Origin: a virus
DNA length: 41,103 bases
Strand: one strand, 5' to 3'
IMG/VR virus record: IMGVR_UViG_3300031885_000044
Coordinates: 1 to 41,103 of that record
Below the pieces are notes generated by a model. That model searched no databases and was not told the origin of the DNA. It saw nothing but the letters and a program-made list of their open reading frames with translations. Both the position numbers and the translations under genes were made by a program. Positions 8,837 to 19,074 of this stretch are shown here, one piece after another; position 1 is the first letter of the stretch, and every line of letters begins with the position of its first letter.

Positions 8837-10894
8837 ATGAAAACGTGGAAATTTAAACTAACATACGGCTCATCAAGTTTCGATTGTACAGGCGATATGG
8901 TAATAAATTGGGACTCTATAAGTTTGAAGCTTGAACGAAATGATATGCTTCGAGGCGCTTTGTTTCAGTACTCAAACGTTTTTGAGTTTATTGGTAGGGC
9001 TAAAGATTTTGTTCAAAAAGTTGTTGATGGTGGAGGCATGGAAGCTGAACTTTACCTGCAAATGTTTGAGGGCAATGAGTCGGGGCACAAAGGTAGCTTT
9101 ATTAGGTTAGGCCAACCGATTAAGGCATCGCTAAAGACTTATGACAATAACGGGACTATTGCTAAGGTTACTTTTGCAATTAGTGGGTTTGAAGAGAAGA
9201 TTTTTAACCGATACGATGCTCAAATTGAGTATGGAATAAAAGAGGCTATAGACGGCGAAGCGTTAATTGATGCAATTTACGCAGACCAAAGATTGCATGA
9301 TAGAGTATTAAGTGGAGTTGCTGAGATAGTGATGGATGAGACACGGGTTAGTGTATTGGGAACTGCTGAATATGATCCCATAAATAGCAACACTGGTGCC
9401 ATTTTCACCATCAAAAACAGCTCAATTCAAGAGGTTGTGAGTTCTTTTAATATAGATTTTCCTCCATTGCAGGGCTTTTTCCAGAACGCTATAAATAAGG
9501 CATCAGTACGTGTAGTCATAAAAGATTTAGCTATTCATTTTGGAAAACAAGCTGGGGCATCATTTATATGCACCAGAGCCGTTTTTATTGTAAAACTTGA
9601 TGTAAATAACAATGAATACCCTGGGCGATTAAATGTAGCATCTTATTACGATCGTGATTTTGTTTTAACATCCGATTTTAATATAAACGAAGATTTCACA
9701 GTTGAATTAATAGAAGGTGACAGTATTGCTATAAAAGTTGTTGTAGAATTCATTGCAACTGGTGCTGGTGCTGGTTGGCATTATGAATTTAAGAATAATG
9801 GTTCTGTAGACATCGATTCACGGTCTTACTTTCCTGCAACAATTACTAAAGCAATAAGTCCTTTTGACGCAATAAATAGGATTGTTTCGCAGATAACAGG
9901 AAAAGAAGATGCCTTTAAAAGCAATTATCTTGGTTATACCGAAAAAGGATATGCTGTAGATGGTGAAGGCGCCTTCAATATGCTGCTTAGCGGTAAATTA
10001 ATACGTTCATTTCCTGTTATAGATGCTAAAATATCTTTTTCATTGAGCGATTTAATGAGCAATTTTATCAAAGCATTCAATCTGGTTGCTTGGATTGAAA
10101 ACGATGTATTAAGGCTTGAGAAGTACAATGATGCATTTGATTTGAATCGAATAATAAAAATTGAAAAGCACGGAAATGTAAGCGTCAATCTTATTGAAAA
10201 GATGCATTTTTCCAATATCAAATACGGCTACAACAATCAGTCTTATGAAGAATCTACGGGACTGGACAACACGCATGGTTTATTCGAGAGACAAACACAT
10301 ATTAAATCTACAAAAAACAGTCTTGATTTAATTGTTCAATATAGAACAGATTCAGAAGGTATCGAACTTGCAAGGCGGTTGGATTACGTTTACCACGCCA
10401 AACAAGATTATAGGGCGGATAATGACATATTTATAATTCAAAGCAAAATAGGATTTGGGACTGAAATAAATTCAATTGAAGGCAGCGAAATAGGTACAAT
10501 CGAAGGCGTGCTAAGTCCAAATACGGCTTATAATATGGGATTGACGCCTCGTGATATTTTTAAAAATTGGTCTAATGTAATTTCAAGCGGTTTATATTTA
10601 TATCCGCAAAAAAAGATTAAATTTGTCAGCGGTGCAAGTAACACAGCTTTGGTAGTAAATGGAGTTGCTGAAAAATCAGATATTGAAGTTGCAAGCTTGA
10701 CAACACCATTGTTTTTGCCTTACAATTTAATGGTTGAAGATGCTTTTTTTGCGGTTGAGCAACTTAATTATTTGAAACAATATCCAAATGCAGTGATCGA
10801 AATAGGCAACTATTATGGTATTGTTGACGAAATGGATATAGATTTGAACACAATGAAAACTAACAATTTGAAACTAATACGAGTAAATAGATAG
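8837..10894 (+). CDS. Tail tip/distal tail protein
   Basis: Encodes 685 residues following the tape measure, the position of distal tail and tail-associated proteins. The N-terminus (MKTWKFKLTYGSSSFDCTGD, then NWDSISLKLERNDMLRGALFQYSN) resembles tail proteins of other Bacteroidetes phages, with two-layer beta segments and no obvious lysozyme or peptidase motif. It starts three bases after the tape measure stop and forms one operon with the baseplate-like genes downstream. Function is inferred mainly from position. Confidence 0.65.
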   Translation: MKTWKFKLTYGSSSFDCTGDMVINWDSISLKLERNDMLRGALFQYSNVFEFIGRAKDFVQKVVDGGGMEAELYLQMFEGNESGHKGSFIRLGQPIKASLKTYDNNGTIAKVTFAISGFEEKIFNRYDAQIEYGIKEAIDGEALIDAIYADQRLHDRVLSGVAEIVMDETRVSVLGTAEYDPINSNTGAIFTIKNSSIQEVVSSFNIDFPPLQGFFQNAINKASVRVVIKDLAIHFGKQAGASFICTRAVFIVKLDVNNNEYPGRLNVASYYDRDFVLTSDFNINEDFTVELIEGDSIAIKVVVEFIATGAGAGWHYEFKNNGSVDIDSRSYFPATITKAISPFDAINRIVSQITGKEDAFKSNYLGYTEKGYAVDGEGAFNMLLSGKLIRSFPVIDAKISFSLSDLMSNFIKAFNLVAWIENDVLRLEKYNDAFDLNRIIKIEKHGNVSVNLIEKMHFSNIKYGYNNQSYEESTGLDNTHGLFERQTHIKSTKNSLDLIVQYRTDSEGIELARRLDYVYHAKQDYRADNDIFIIQSKIGFGTEINSIEGSEIGTIEGVLSPNTAYNMGLTPRDIFKNWSNVISSGLYLYPQKKIKFVSGASNTALVVNGVAEKSDIEVASLTTPLFLPYNLMVEDAFFAVEQLNYLKQYPNAVIEIGNYYGIVDEMDIDLNTMKTNNLKLIRVNR

Positions 10895-10899
10895 TTATT

Positions 10900-12927
10900 A
10901 TGGCCAATTTTGCAAGTATAAGATTCTATGTACCAAGTAGCGGAAATTCGCCACTTGATTACTCTCGTAATTTTGCATGTACTTTTGATGGTGTAGACAT
11001 AACTGGTGTTTCTGCGGCTGTAAATGATTTCTCAAACGTTCAACGAAAATTTGCTACTACGCCAAGTGTTGGTATATGGCAAAATTGGGCGAGTCCATTA
11101 AAATCATTACTCGAAGTCTTATATATTGGCGTGCAAGGCAAAAAATTTACCGTTTTTCTTGCTAGCAATTATATAGAACTTACTGCTACTGAGTTTGGCC
11201 ATGTTTTTGCAACAAAAGCCGTAGATTTTCAAATTGAACACTTTTCGCCGATAGTAGGAACCGTTACGGCCGAAGTTGCAACGGAAACTATAGCCGTCAC
11301 TTCAATAGTTCCAGCTCAAGGAACAACAATTCAAGGAAGCCGCAATACTAGATGTAATTATCAAATTGGAGTTTCGGGCGCCACTTATCCTACACACATC
11401 AAATCATTGCCTTCGGGCGCTAATGATTTAGGCTTTACCTTAGGCGTTTTTGCCACATTTGAATACGAAAGAACACATGCGAGGCCTCAGTTAATTGTAG
11501 TAGATAGTCAGCCTGTTGAAAGTCCTGCGTTTACGCTTCCTATCGTCCAGTCATGGTTTGTTGATAGCGTAATTACAACTGGAGATTCTGCCACCATAGT
11601 AGCCAAAACGGCTTATGCAGATTTCGACAAAGCAACAACGCTTTCTTACTCAATAAACGGTTCTTTATACCAAAATTCAAATAATTTTCCATCGCTTCCT
11701 GTTGGTAATTATACGGCTTACATACTCGACTCTTTAGGAGGAATTTGGACAAAGGATTTCGTAATAGCTAACCTAGAAAATAAATCCCCTGCATTTATTG
11801 ATTTTTCTGATGTAAATTCAATGCAATACAGGGATGATGCACAAAATAGAAATCGATTATCTTTATTTGCACGGCAAAAATTTATTAATCAAGAAAAACC
11901 ATGTTTTTACCAGCTCTTTGACGCTCGCCACAGTTCGCCAATTACTACACAATTTCGCTCATCTTACGATTCAGCTATTGCTATCGTTGAGGGTGAAGCT
12001 TTGCCACTTACAATAACAGAAGTGGTCACTAATTTAAATAAAGAGGATTGGAGGGATTGTCAGTTTGCTGACGGCGGATTAAATAAGACTCTTATATTCT
12101 TTGAAAGTGGCAATGTTTACGACCCTGCCACTGGTTTTGTTATTAGAACCTACAATAACATCACAGTTGCAGGATTAACGCTTGAGTCGTGGCAGGAAAA
12201 AGGCATAATAGTAGAGCTAACAATAGGTTCTTTTATAGTTTCAGATGTAGTTTTTAATTCAACAGTTGGAGGTATGTGTCTAGTGATAGATATTGCTTTC
12301 AATTCATTTGTCCCAGAAATTTGCAAATCGAGGTACAATAAAGAAGATTGGAATGTGTTCAAGTTTGATGTCGATATGGGTCTTTTGTCTCAGCATGAAT
12401 TGCATCGAGTTGGAGTGTTATTTCAAGATTCAGTTTACCCAACTGTTACGTGGTATAGTGAGCCATTTAAGGTGGTTGAGGATGATGATTTACTCAAATT
12501 AGAGTGCTCAGGAAATGCAACAATTTCAGATATGATACCTACAGGTATAGTTCATACTCTTTTTTTAGAGGCCGTTTTAATAGACTCAGAACCATTTCAG
12601 GATGTTGAGACATCGAATAGTGACATATATAATAGCATAAAAGTTAAGAGCAATTACGATGCTGGCTACACTTTAGCCACAACAGCAATAGCACCTTATT
12701 TAATCCAAAAAATAAATCTACTTTTACTTTTTGATACTATTTTAATTGACGGATTGCCATTTGAAATAGACAAAGAGGCTAAGATAGAATTTTGGAACGA
12801 CAAAAATAATCCGCTTGGTGTCTTGAGGCGCTCATTTAGGCCAAATAAAACATCATCAAGTAATAATATAACAGTGGCAACTAGCAGGGTGTTAGGGGCA
12901 AGTAATGTAACGGTTTTAGGCGCTTAG
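10900..12927 (+). CDS. Large tail tip protein of unknown function
   Basis: Encodes 675 residues, beta-rich, Thr/Ser-rich, cysteine-poor, with no signal peptide. The first 240 residues look like a tail structural domain (FTVFLASNYIELTATEFGHV) and the region around 220-290 like an Ig-like or fibronectin-like domain. It lies between the distal tail protein and the fibre gene, two bases before the fibre ATG, so it probably links the tail tip to the receptor-binding module. No family is recognised. Confidence 0.6.
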   Translation: MANFASIRFYVPSSGNSPLDYSRNFACTFDGVDITGVSAAVNDFSNVQRKFATTPSVGIWQNWASPLKSLLEVLYIGVQGKKFTVFLASNYIELTATEFGHVFATKAVDFQIEHFSPIVGTVTAEVATETIAVTSIVPAQGTTIQGSRNTRCNYQIGVSGATYPTHIKSLPSGANDLGFTLGVFATFEYERTHARPQLIVVDSQPVESPAFTLPIVQSWFVDSVITTGDSATIVAKTAYADFDKATTLSYSINGSLYQNSNNFPSLPVGNYTAYILDSLGGIWTKDFVIANLENKSPAFIDFSDVNSMQYRDDAQNRNRLSLFARQKFINQEKPCFYQLFDARHSSPITTQFRSSYDSAIAIVEGEALPLTITEVVTNLNKEDWRDCQFADGGLNKTLIFFESGNVYDPATGFVIRTYNNITVAGLTLESWQEKGIIVELTIGSFIVSDVVFNSTVGGMCLVIDIAFNSFVPEICKSRYNKEDWNVFKFDVDMGLLSQHELHRVGVLFQDSVYPTVTWYSEPFKVVEDDDLLKLECSGNATISDMIPTGIVHTLFLEAVLIDSEPFQDVETSNSDIYNSIKVKSNYDAGYTLATTAIAPYLIQKINLLLLFDTILIDGLPFEIDKEAKIEFWNDKNNPLGVLRRSFRPNKTSSSNNITVATSRVLGASNVTVLGA

Positions 12928-12929
12928 CT

Positions 12930-15900
12930 ATGGAAACATCACAGGAAATAGAGATAATTAAAATTCCAGATTTACTTGAAATTGCAGCAAGGAATCCAAA
13001 TGCATCAATACCACTATACAATCCTATAACTGGCAGGGTTGAGCGCATATTGGTTAGCACATTAATAGCTGGAATGTCGGTAAATATACCATGGCTTATA
13101 GATGAAACTTATGACATTAATGAGATTCGCGAGTGGAATAATAAATTTTGGAAATCTCTACAAAACAACAATATAGGGCATCAGCCTTATGAAGATCTAA
13201 CGTGGTGGACTGAGGTTTCTGCCTCGTTAGCAAATGGTGGTTCTATGTCAAATTGGGCGGCTGGTTTATTTACTGTCACGCCCGTTTGTGTTGTAGAAAA
13301 CAATACTATTTACGTTCTTGACGAATCGGTTGCCCCGCTTCCTTTTGAGTCTATTAATTTTGAGACTGAAAGATTGGCAGGATATTGGTTGAGCGGGTCC
13401 ACTGATTTATCAAATTACGTCAAACGCACTGGCGAATCTCTACCACAATTACCGCCAAAGCGCCTACCGTTATATAATGGGCATGCAGCTGTTTCAAACA
13501 TTTGCCCTACTGGATTTAGATTGCCCACTAATGCTGAAATGATTACGCTTTCTGCTTTCGGTGGTGGATTAAAGGAAAGCGGCCTTGATTTTTGGCAATC
13601 TCCAAACACAGGGGGAACAAACGCTACTGGTTTTAATGCAAAAGGAAATGGAGCAAGAAGTTCAACATATGATTACGGAGGCGAAAAACAAACAGTTAAA
13701 TTTGCAACTAGCTACGAACTCGGTGGACTAATGCAGATTTATACGCTTAGCTATAATACAGCAACTTTAGATTCCCAATTAATTCCTTTTAAAAGCGGCA
13801 TCTCTATTCGTTGCATCAAAAACGACAACGTAGACCCAACCGCACCAATTTTAGATGCAAGCGGAAATATTTATAATTGGGTTAGAATTGGTAGTCAAAT
13901 TTGGCTCACAACTGATTTGATTGCAACGCGAGATAACGACAATAATTTAATACCAAACATCCTAGATTTTGCCACATGGCAGGGATTAACTACACCAGCT
14001 CTTTGTTACTATAATAACGAGCAGCAACCACCCACAAAAAAAATGGTGTACGACGAAGCGGGTAAGGCGTGGTTAAAAGATGAGGATATTGCACAACAAG
14101 AAACAACGGTTGATAATGGTGCGGCCTATGACGACTCAATAATTTATGATGTTTCGGCTTTAGTTGTGTACTCAAACCCGTTAAGTTTAGATCCACAATT
14201 TCAGGTTCCACAACTTTACACATTGACGGTTTCGGCTGGAATAGCTGGTGTTAGCCCCGAAGATTCGCCTTATATCGAAAACCCCGTTTCTGGAAATTGG
14301 TTCTTTAATGGTCAAGCAGTATCAGTTACTAGGTCAACGGCAAACATTCACACAACTGGAGGTAGTGCGGCTGTAAAGTCTTTGACTGGATACAAACATG
14401 GTGATTCTTATCTTTTATCCAACTGGAATACATGTCAGAAATTCGACCAGTTTAGCACAGATGACATAATAGGAATAAAACCAAATGACATACCAATTGG
14501 TGGTGCTGGCAGATGGGTTGAAGATGCTACTTGGGAAAAAAATAACATAGCATTAGCCGACATTACAGCTATAAGAAATTTTAGAAATCCAGCTGCTGGT
14601 TCGACTGTAATTTGCGAAACAACTGGATTTATCTATAGATTTCAATTAGGTACTTTTGTAGACAACGGCACTACTATTCTGATTCCAACTTATAGATTTC
14701 AAAATCTCGATGGTGCATTTATAAAAGTTGGTTCAATACCTTTAAAAGCTGAAAATACAGACGTAGACACAGGAACAAACGACACTCTTTTCATGTCTGT
14801 TGCTAAATCTATTTATGCTATTACTACCCGTGTTTTTAGCGGATTAACAACCGATGTAAAAACAATTCAAGGCGCTATCAATTGGCTAAACAGCTCTAAG
14901 GCTATGCAAAACCCTGGCATTTCTCAAAGAACACCAGTTTTGCCAATCGATATCGTTATAGATCCAGTTGCTAACACCTTAACTATTGCCACAGTCAAGG
15001 GAGGTGAAACTATTTCAGCGTCAAATCCTGTAATTTTTAACACTGACGGTAGCGGAATAATTAATGAATGGATAAAAACAGGGCCCGTAGTTTTCCCAAA
15101 CTTCACCAATACTTACGGTGTTTGGTTTTTCCACGTTGATAATTCAGGCGCTCCAATATCCACCCAAGTTTCATGGTATGATTTTGCAATTATATCATCA
15201 GTGTATCGCTTCCTATTAAACGATACTCTTTCTGATGCTGATAAGATAGTTGTTCGAGCTTATGAGTGTCATTCAAATGCAGATAGTGCATCCGACCACG
15301 CATGGAAACATGCAAGAGGAACGCAAAACATAAATGGTTTTGATTATACGGCAAATATAATCGCCTCAAACACATCTGGTATTCCGAACAGCGCACCAAA
15401 CGCGGATGGTCGTAATACTTGTTTTTCACTAGCTGGTGGAACAAATAGCGATGATGGTCTTGAATACACAGTTGTTAATAGCGTTGTGAATGCTAAGTTC
15501 AATCAGGATTTAGGCATTTTAACGGCTGCTTCTTTGACTAGTTCGAACTCAGGATTGTTCAAGGTTAGAACCAATGATTCAGGGGGTAAATTATTTTTCT
15601 TACCTGCCACTCGTTTTCCTTTCCCGTTTTCGGCTTCAACAAATCGCCCTGAATTTATCACAGCTTTGGGGGTTCGTACTGAGGTTGCAAACAATCGTTG
15701 GATGGTTACATACGCTTATGCTTTGCAGGACGACAAACAGGGAGAAGCAATAAAAATATGTACATCCGAAACAGATTTTACTACTTACGCACTTGCAAGA
15801 GATCATAACTGGGCTACATTACAAGGCTTGTTTTCTACTCTTAGAGATAAAGAACTTAGACCGCTATGGCAGATTATTCATTATGTGAAACATTCTGGTG

Positions 15901-16397
15901 CCGGTAATTATGTTGCTGGATGCAAATATGCTGCCTTGGTTTCTATGCGAGACATAAGAAATGATAGTTATGCTAACTATAGTTCAGCTTTAAGCGCTCA
16001 GGTTTTGGCTGCAAATGTAGTAACAACTTCAACAACTTTATTCCCCCAAACCGATTTGAGCAGCCGTTTATTAGCCTTTGAATCACTGTTTCGCAAATAT
16101 TCAGCAGTCGCATGGGTCGCAACGGATACAACCTTAACGCTTGTACCCGACACAGATAAAGATTTTGCTACAGGAACACCAACCGCTATAATTACTACCG
16201 TTACAATAACCTTAACAGCGCAAGTTACTGGATTTTCGGCTCACTATTGGTTTAAGTTTAAAGCTGGTGCAGGATGGGGTTTTGTTTGGCCGGCTGGTTA
16301 TGCGGCTGCAATTTCGGGCAATGATGCAATTGTGGCTGGGTCAATTTACGAGGTTGATTTTTTTGCAGGGGTTTATATAATTAAACTTGCGGCGTAA
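12930..16397 (+). CDS. Tail fibre / receptor-binding protein with FISUMP domains
   Basis: The 1155 residues contain two FISUMP-type segments (Fibrobacter succinogenes major paralogous domain, common in Bacteroidetes surface proteins). One is around residues 185-295 (NICPTGFRLPTNAEM through SIRCIK). The other is around 305-355 (NIYNWVRIGSQIWLTTDL, then WQGLTTPALCYYNN). They appear in reverse of the usual order, so one is incomplete or permuted. The remaining 800 residues are Thr/Ser/Ala-rich fibre sequence. The stop TAA overlaps the next ATG (TAATG). A host-surface binding role is inferred from domain type and position. Confidence 0.75.
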   Translation: METSQEIEIIKIPDLLEIAARNPNASIPLYNPITGRVERILVSTLIAGMSVNIPWLIDETYDINEIREWNNKFWKSLQNNNIGHQPYEDLTWWTEVSASLANGGSMSNWAAGLFTVTPVCVVENNTIYVLDESVAPLPFESINFETERLAGYWLSGSTDLSNYVKRTGESLPQLPPKRLPLYNGHAAVSNICPTGFRLPTNAEMITLSAFGGGLKESGLDFWQSPNTGGTNATGFNAKGNGARSSTYDYGGEKQTVKFATSYELGGLMQIYTLSYNTATLDSQLIPFKSGISIRCIKNDNVDPTAPILDASGNIYNWVRIGSQIWLTTDLIATRDNDNNLIPNILDFATWQGLTTPALCYYNNEQQPPTKKMVYDEAGKAWLKDEDIAQQETTVDNGAAYDDSIIYDVSALVVYSNPLSLDPQFQVPQLYTLTVSAGIAGVSPEDSPYIENPVSGNWFFNGQAVSVTRSTANIHTTGGSAAVKSLTGYKHGDSYLLSNWNTCQKFDQFSTDDIIGIKPNDIPIGGAGRWVEDATWEKNNIALADITAIRNFRNPAAGSTVICETTGFIYRFQLGTFVDNGTTILIPTYRFQNLDGAFIKVGSIPLKAENTDVDTGTNDTLFMSVAKSIYAITTRVFSGLTTDVKTIQGAINWLNSSKAMQNPGISQRTPVLPIDIVIDPVANTLTIATVKGGETISASNPVIFNTDGSGIINEWIKTGPVVFPNFTNTYGVWFFHVDNSGAPISTQVSWYDFAIISSVYRFLLNDTLSDADKIVVRAYECHSNADSASDHAWKHARGTQNINGFDYTANIIASNTSGIPNSAPNADGRNTCFSLAGGTNSDDGLEYTVVNSVVNAKFNQDLGILTAASLTSSNSGLFKVRTNDSGGKLFFLPATRFPFPFSASTNRPEFITALGVRTEVANNRWMVTYAYALQDDKQGEAIKICTSETDFTTYALARDHNWATLQGLFSTLRDKELRPLWQIIHYVKHSGAGNYVAGCKYAALVSMRDIRNDSYANYSSALSAQVLAANVVTTSTTLFPQTDLSSRLLAFESLFRKYSAVAWVATDTTLTLVPDTDKDFATGTPTAIITTVTITLTAQVTGFSAHYWFKFKAGAGWGFVWPAGYAAAISGNDAIVAGSIYEVDFFAGVYIIKLAA

Positions 16398-17071
16398 TGA
16401 AGAGAGCAAGAAGAGCGCTATATGGAGGGCAAGACATCACAACAGGTTTAGTGTTGCATTATAAACTATTAGATACTACCAATAGCATTGGAGGCAATGA
16501 TTTAACCTTAAACGGTACGTGCCCCCACGTTACAGGAGTTGATAGCGTTGCTAATTCTGCATACAGCTCTACTGGTGCTGGAGGTAATTTTTTTACCTGT
16601 AATCCAGCTTCATTGCCAACCGTTGCCGCCAACACGGGATATCAAACTATATGTATGTGGATTAAAACAGCCACAGCAACGCTTGGAACAGCATTTGGAA
16701 CATATAGTTCAGGTGGATTTGTCAATGGAATAATGATAAAAAATTCACACTTAGCGCTTGGCAGGGGTGGCAATTGGTGGATAGAGTTTACGGGGTCGTC
16801 TAATATTTCAGATAACAATTGGCACCATTTAGCTATCATTTACAATAATGCTGCTAACACCCAAATAGGTTATGTGGATGGGGTAAATGTTGGTTCTTTA
16901 GCCGTGGCTTTAGGTGGCTCTGGTGTTGTAAGTGAAATAAATTTATTTCAGTTCAGAAACGGATTTAGCTACATTCCGTACTCGTATAATGGCAGTGCGG
17001 ATAATTGTAGATTGTACAATGTGGCTAAAACAGAAGCGCAAATTCAGTATCTTTTCGGTAATAAGTTATAA
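16397..17071 (+). CDS. LamG/concanavalin-like domain protein, tail
   Basis: Encodes 224 residues forming one LamG-like jelly-roll: GLVLHYKLLDTTNSIGGNDL at the start, then the diagnostic segment NWHHLAIIYNN followed by IGYVDGVNVGSL near residues 139-165, and DNCRLYNVAKTEAQIQYLFG at the end. Such domains bind glycans, so this is a likely second adhesin of the tail tip. There is no signal peptide, as expected for a virion protein. Translation is coupled to the fibre gene through TAATG. Confidence 0.75.
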   Translation: MKRARRALYGGQDITTGLVLHYKLLDTTNSIGGNDLTLNGTCPHVTGVDSVANSAYSSTGAGGNFFTCNPASLPTVAANTGYQTICMWIKTATATLGTAFGTYSSGGFVNGIMIKNSHLALGRGGNWWIEFTGSSNISDNNWHHLAIIYNNAANTQIGYVDGVNVGSLAVALGGSGVVSEINLFQFRNGFSYIPYSYNGSADNCRLYNVAKTEAQIQYLFGNKL

Positions 17072-17079
17072 AAAGTAAT

Positions 17080-17664
17080 ATGGAATACGTTAAACTGGTA
17101 AACGGACAACTCGAACGTCCACAAAACAACACACTTTCAATAGGTGGCTGCGATTGTATGCAAGAAACCTTTTCAGCTTCTCAATATTTGCAAGCTGGCT
17201 TTAAATTGCTGGTAAAAGCTACCATTGTACCTCCTTTAGAATGGTTTCAAAAAGCACAAATTACTTATCAAGAAACTGAGACAGAAATAAAAGAGTTATA
17301 TATAGTGGTTGCTGTTGATGGATTAGCTGATATCTATATTAATAAACTCGCTATAGAAAGAGATAGAGCGCTTGAAAATGATTTTTCATGGGCTGGTAAC
17401 GTGGTTAAATTAGACGAAAGCAATCAAAAAGATTACACCGCACTCTATACACTTCTTTCTAATAACAAAGAAATGACTCCTTTTGTAGATGCCAATTTTA
17501 AGAATCATACGTCTTACTTTTTTGCTGATTATGCGGAATTAAACAGTTTTGCAATAGCAATACTATCATTTGTAAATACAACGCTTGCAACATACAGGGA
17601 TGAGGCTTATTTAGTTCGCAGTTTGACAAATGACCAGATTTATGAACACATCGAATCGCTATAA
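17080..17664 (+). CDS. Tail fibre assembly-like protein (DUF4376-like)
   Basis: Encodes 194 residues. The segment LAIERDRALENDFSWAGNVV followed by KLDESNQKDYTALY resembles the DUF4376 region found in phage tail fibre assembly proteins, and the gene sits right after the adhesins. The 3' end overlaps the next gene. The first 60 residues are unrecognised. A chaperone role for the fibres is plausible but not shown. Confidence 0.5.
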   Translation: MEYVKLVNGQLERPQNNTLSIGGCDCMQETFSASQYLQAGFKLLVKATIVPPLEWFQKAQITYQETETEIKELYIVVAVDGLADIYINKLAIERDRALENDFSWAGNVVKLDESNQKDYTALYTLLSNNKEMTPFVDANFKNHTSYFFADYAELNSFAIAILSFVNTTLATYRDEAYLVRSLTNDQIYEHIESL

Positions 17665-17998
17665 ATTCACCTTAGAAAATGACCACTATTTTTATGTCCC
17701 TGAGTTAGAAGGTGTCGTTTTTTCGGCACCATTTTTCAGGTGCTTTAATGGCCATTGCGTTATTTCAAAGGGGTATAGTTGGAATGGTGCAACGCTTGCA
17801 AAAGATTACCCAGAAACCTATATAGCAACACTCGAACACGATGTTTTATACCAATACGGGGCTGCGATGAACTTAAAACGAAAGATTGCCGATTTAGTCT
17901 TTCGTCAAAAAATGACTGAGGCTAATTTTAAATACACCAATTATTACTATATTGCCGTTCGATTATGTGGATTTATTCCGTACTATTTATTAAACTAA
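17630..17998 (+). CDS. DUF1353 family protein
   Basis: Encodes 122 residues; the segment SKGYSWNGATLAKDYPETYI followed by ATLEHDVLYQYG is characteristic of DUF1353 phage proteins, with the conserved H-D pair near residue 70. DUF1353 proteins lie in tail or lysis regions and have no settled biochemical role. The ATG at 17630 overlaps the previous gene by 35 bases; ATG 17642 is an alternative. Confidence 0.65.
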   Translation: MTRFMNTSNRYKFTLENDHYFYVPELEGVVFSAPFFRCFNGHCVISKGYSWNGATLAKDYPETYIATLEHDVLYQYGAAMNLKRKIADLVFRQKMTEANFKYTNYYYIAVRLCGFIPYYLLN

Positions 17999-18038
17999 AA
18001 TTTTGTATCATGGGAAGACCGAAAGACCCGCCAAAGAA

Positions 18039-18449
18039 ATGATTAGGGCAGCTTTATTTTTAACAGTGGTTTTACTAGGTCAAATACTAGTAGAATCACT
18101 GTTTTCATTTATGCCAACCATCGAACAACAAAGAGCCGTTTATTTTATACTTAGCAAATTATTGATGGTTGGATTCATTCCATCCATATTTATTTGGCTT
18201 TTATGTTGTGATTACTACACAAAAACTCTATCTTTATCACTTGTTATATTTAATTTGTTTAGACTTTTTTTTGAAATTGTCGCAATAAATGAACAATACA
18301 GTTGGATAGTGTCAGGTTTCAATAAATTCGACTACTTTAATTCGACTATTTTAGTAGTTTCAATCGGATTTAGTTTGATAGCTAATGGGATACTTTACCG
18401 CAACGGCCATTTCTTTTATTATTTTTTGGCGTTATTACGGAAAGCTTAA
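18039..18449 (+). CDS. Multi-spanning membrane protein, lysis region
   Basis: Encodes 136 residues with about four hydrophobic segments (AALFLTVVLLGQILVESLF near the N-terminus, then LLMVGFIPSIFIWLLCC, LSLVIFNLFRLFFEIV and ILVVSIGFSLIANGILY). ATG 18039 overlaps the TGA of a 10-codon leader ORF at 18010-18042 (MGRPKDPPKK), which suggests coupled translation; a TTG at 18003 could extend this frame. It overlaps the next gene by 65 bases. A holin or other inner-membrane role is possible; no family is recognised. Confidence 0.55.
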   Translation: MIRAALFLTVVLLGQILVESLFSFMPTIEQQRAVYFILSKLLMVGFIPSIFIWLLCCDYYTKTLSLSLVIFNLFRLFFEIVAINEQYSWIVSGFNKFDYFNSTILVVSIGFSLIANGILYRNGHFFYYFLALLRKA

Positions 18450-18675
18450 AGAGTTGAAAAATAAATTAGATGAAATAAAACTTGAAATTATGGGTAGTCC
18501 GGACATTTGGGATGTATCAAAGCGTTTTAGTGATTTTGAGATTGAAATGGCTAAAAGATTAGGTAAAATAGATGGTGAAATAATAAAGCTTAAAACGATA
18601 ATTGCGCTATCTACAGGAACAACTATACTTGCTGCAATTGTAAATGTGGCAACAATTTATTTTAAAGCAAAATAG
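18385..18675 (+). CDS. Small membrane protein with central coiled coil, holin-like
   Basis: Encodes 96 residues with a hydrophobic N-terminal segment (TATAISFIIFWRYYG), a charged coiled coil (KLKELKNKLDEIKLEIM to KIDGEIIKLK) and a C-terminal membrane segment (TIIALSTGTTILAAIVNVAT). It lies one base before the presumed cell-wall enzyme gene, the usual position for a holin or holin accessory. Topology is visible; function is inferred. Confidence 0.55.
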   Translation: MGYFTATAISFIIFWRYYGKLKELKNKLDEIKLEIMGSPDIWDVSKRFSDFEIEMAKRLGKIDGEIIKLKTIIALSTGTTILAAIVNVATIYFKAK

Positions 18676-18676
18676 C

Positions 18677-19072
18677 ATGGAAGAGTTAAAATTGAGTATT
18701 GTTAGATGGCCATCGACAAAAAAAAGCACGTCTGGCATAATGTATATAGATGGTAAATTCTTTTGCTTTACGCTCGAAGATGTCGAAAGAGAGGTTAAAA
18801 TAATGCACGAAACATGCATACCAAAAGGCATCTATAAAGTAGTTTTAACGATGTCGAACCGCTTTAAAAAGATACTACCCTTAGTTTGTGATGTGCCAAA
18901 TTTTGAAGGCATAAGGATTCATGCAGGAAATACAGATAAAAGTACAAGTGGATGTATTTTAGTTGGTAAAGTAAAAGACACCGATTTTATAGGTAAATCT
19001 ATGGAGGCAAAAGAAGAGTTAATGAAGATTTTAACCGCCCACAAAGGAATAATTACACTAGAAATAAAATAG
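18677..19072 (+). CDS. DUF5675 family protein, probable cell-wall active lysis protein
   Basis: Encodes 131 residues. The core (SGIMYIDGKFFCFTLEDVER, CIPKGIYKVVL, then GIRIHAGNTDKSTSGCILVG near residues 77-96) matches DUF5675 of Bacteroidetes phages. The His and Cys of the HAGN...SGC pattern recall the L,D-transpeptidase (YkuD) active-site arrangement. ATG 18677 was chosen over an upstream GTG that would overlap the holin-like gene. With membrane proteins on both sides, a role in peptidoglycan attack at lysis is likely. Confidence 0.65.
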   Translation: MEELKLSIVRWPSTKKSTSGIMYIDGKFFCFTLEDVEREVKIMHETCIPKGIYKVVLTMSNRFKKILPLVCDVPNFEGIRIHAGNTDKSTSGCILVGKVKDTDFIGKSMEAKEELMKILTAHKGIITLEIK

Positions 19073-19074
19073 CT

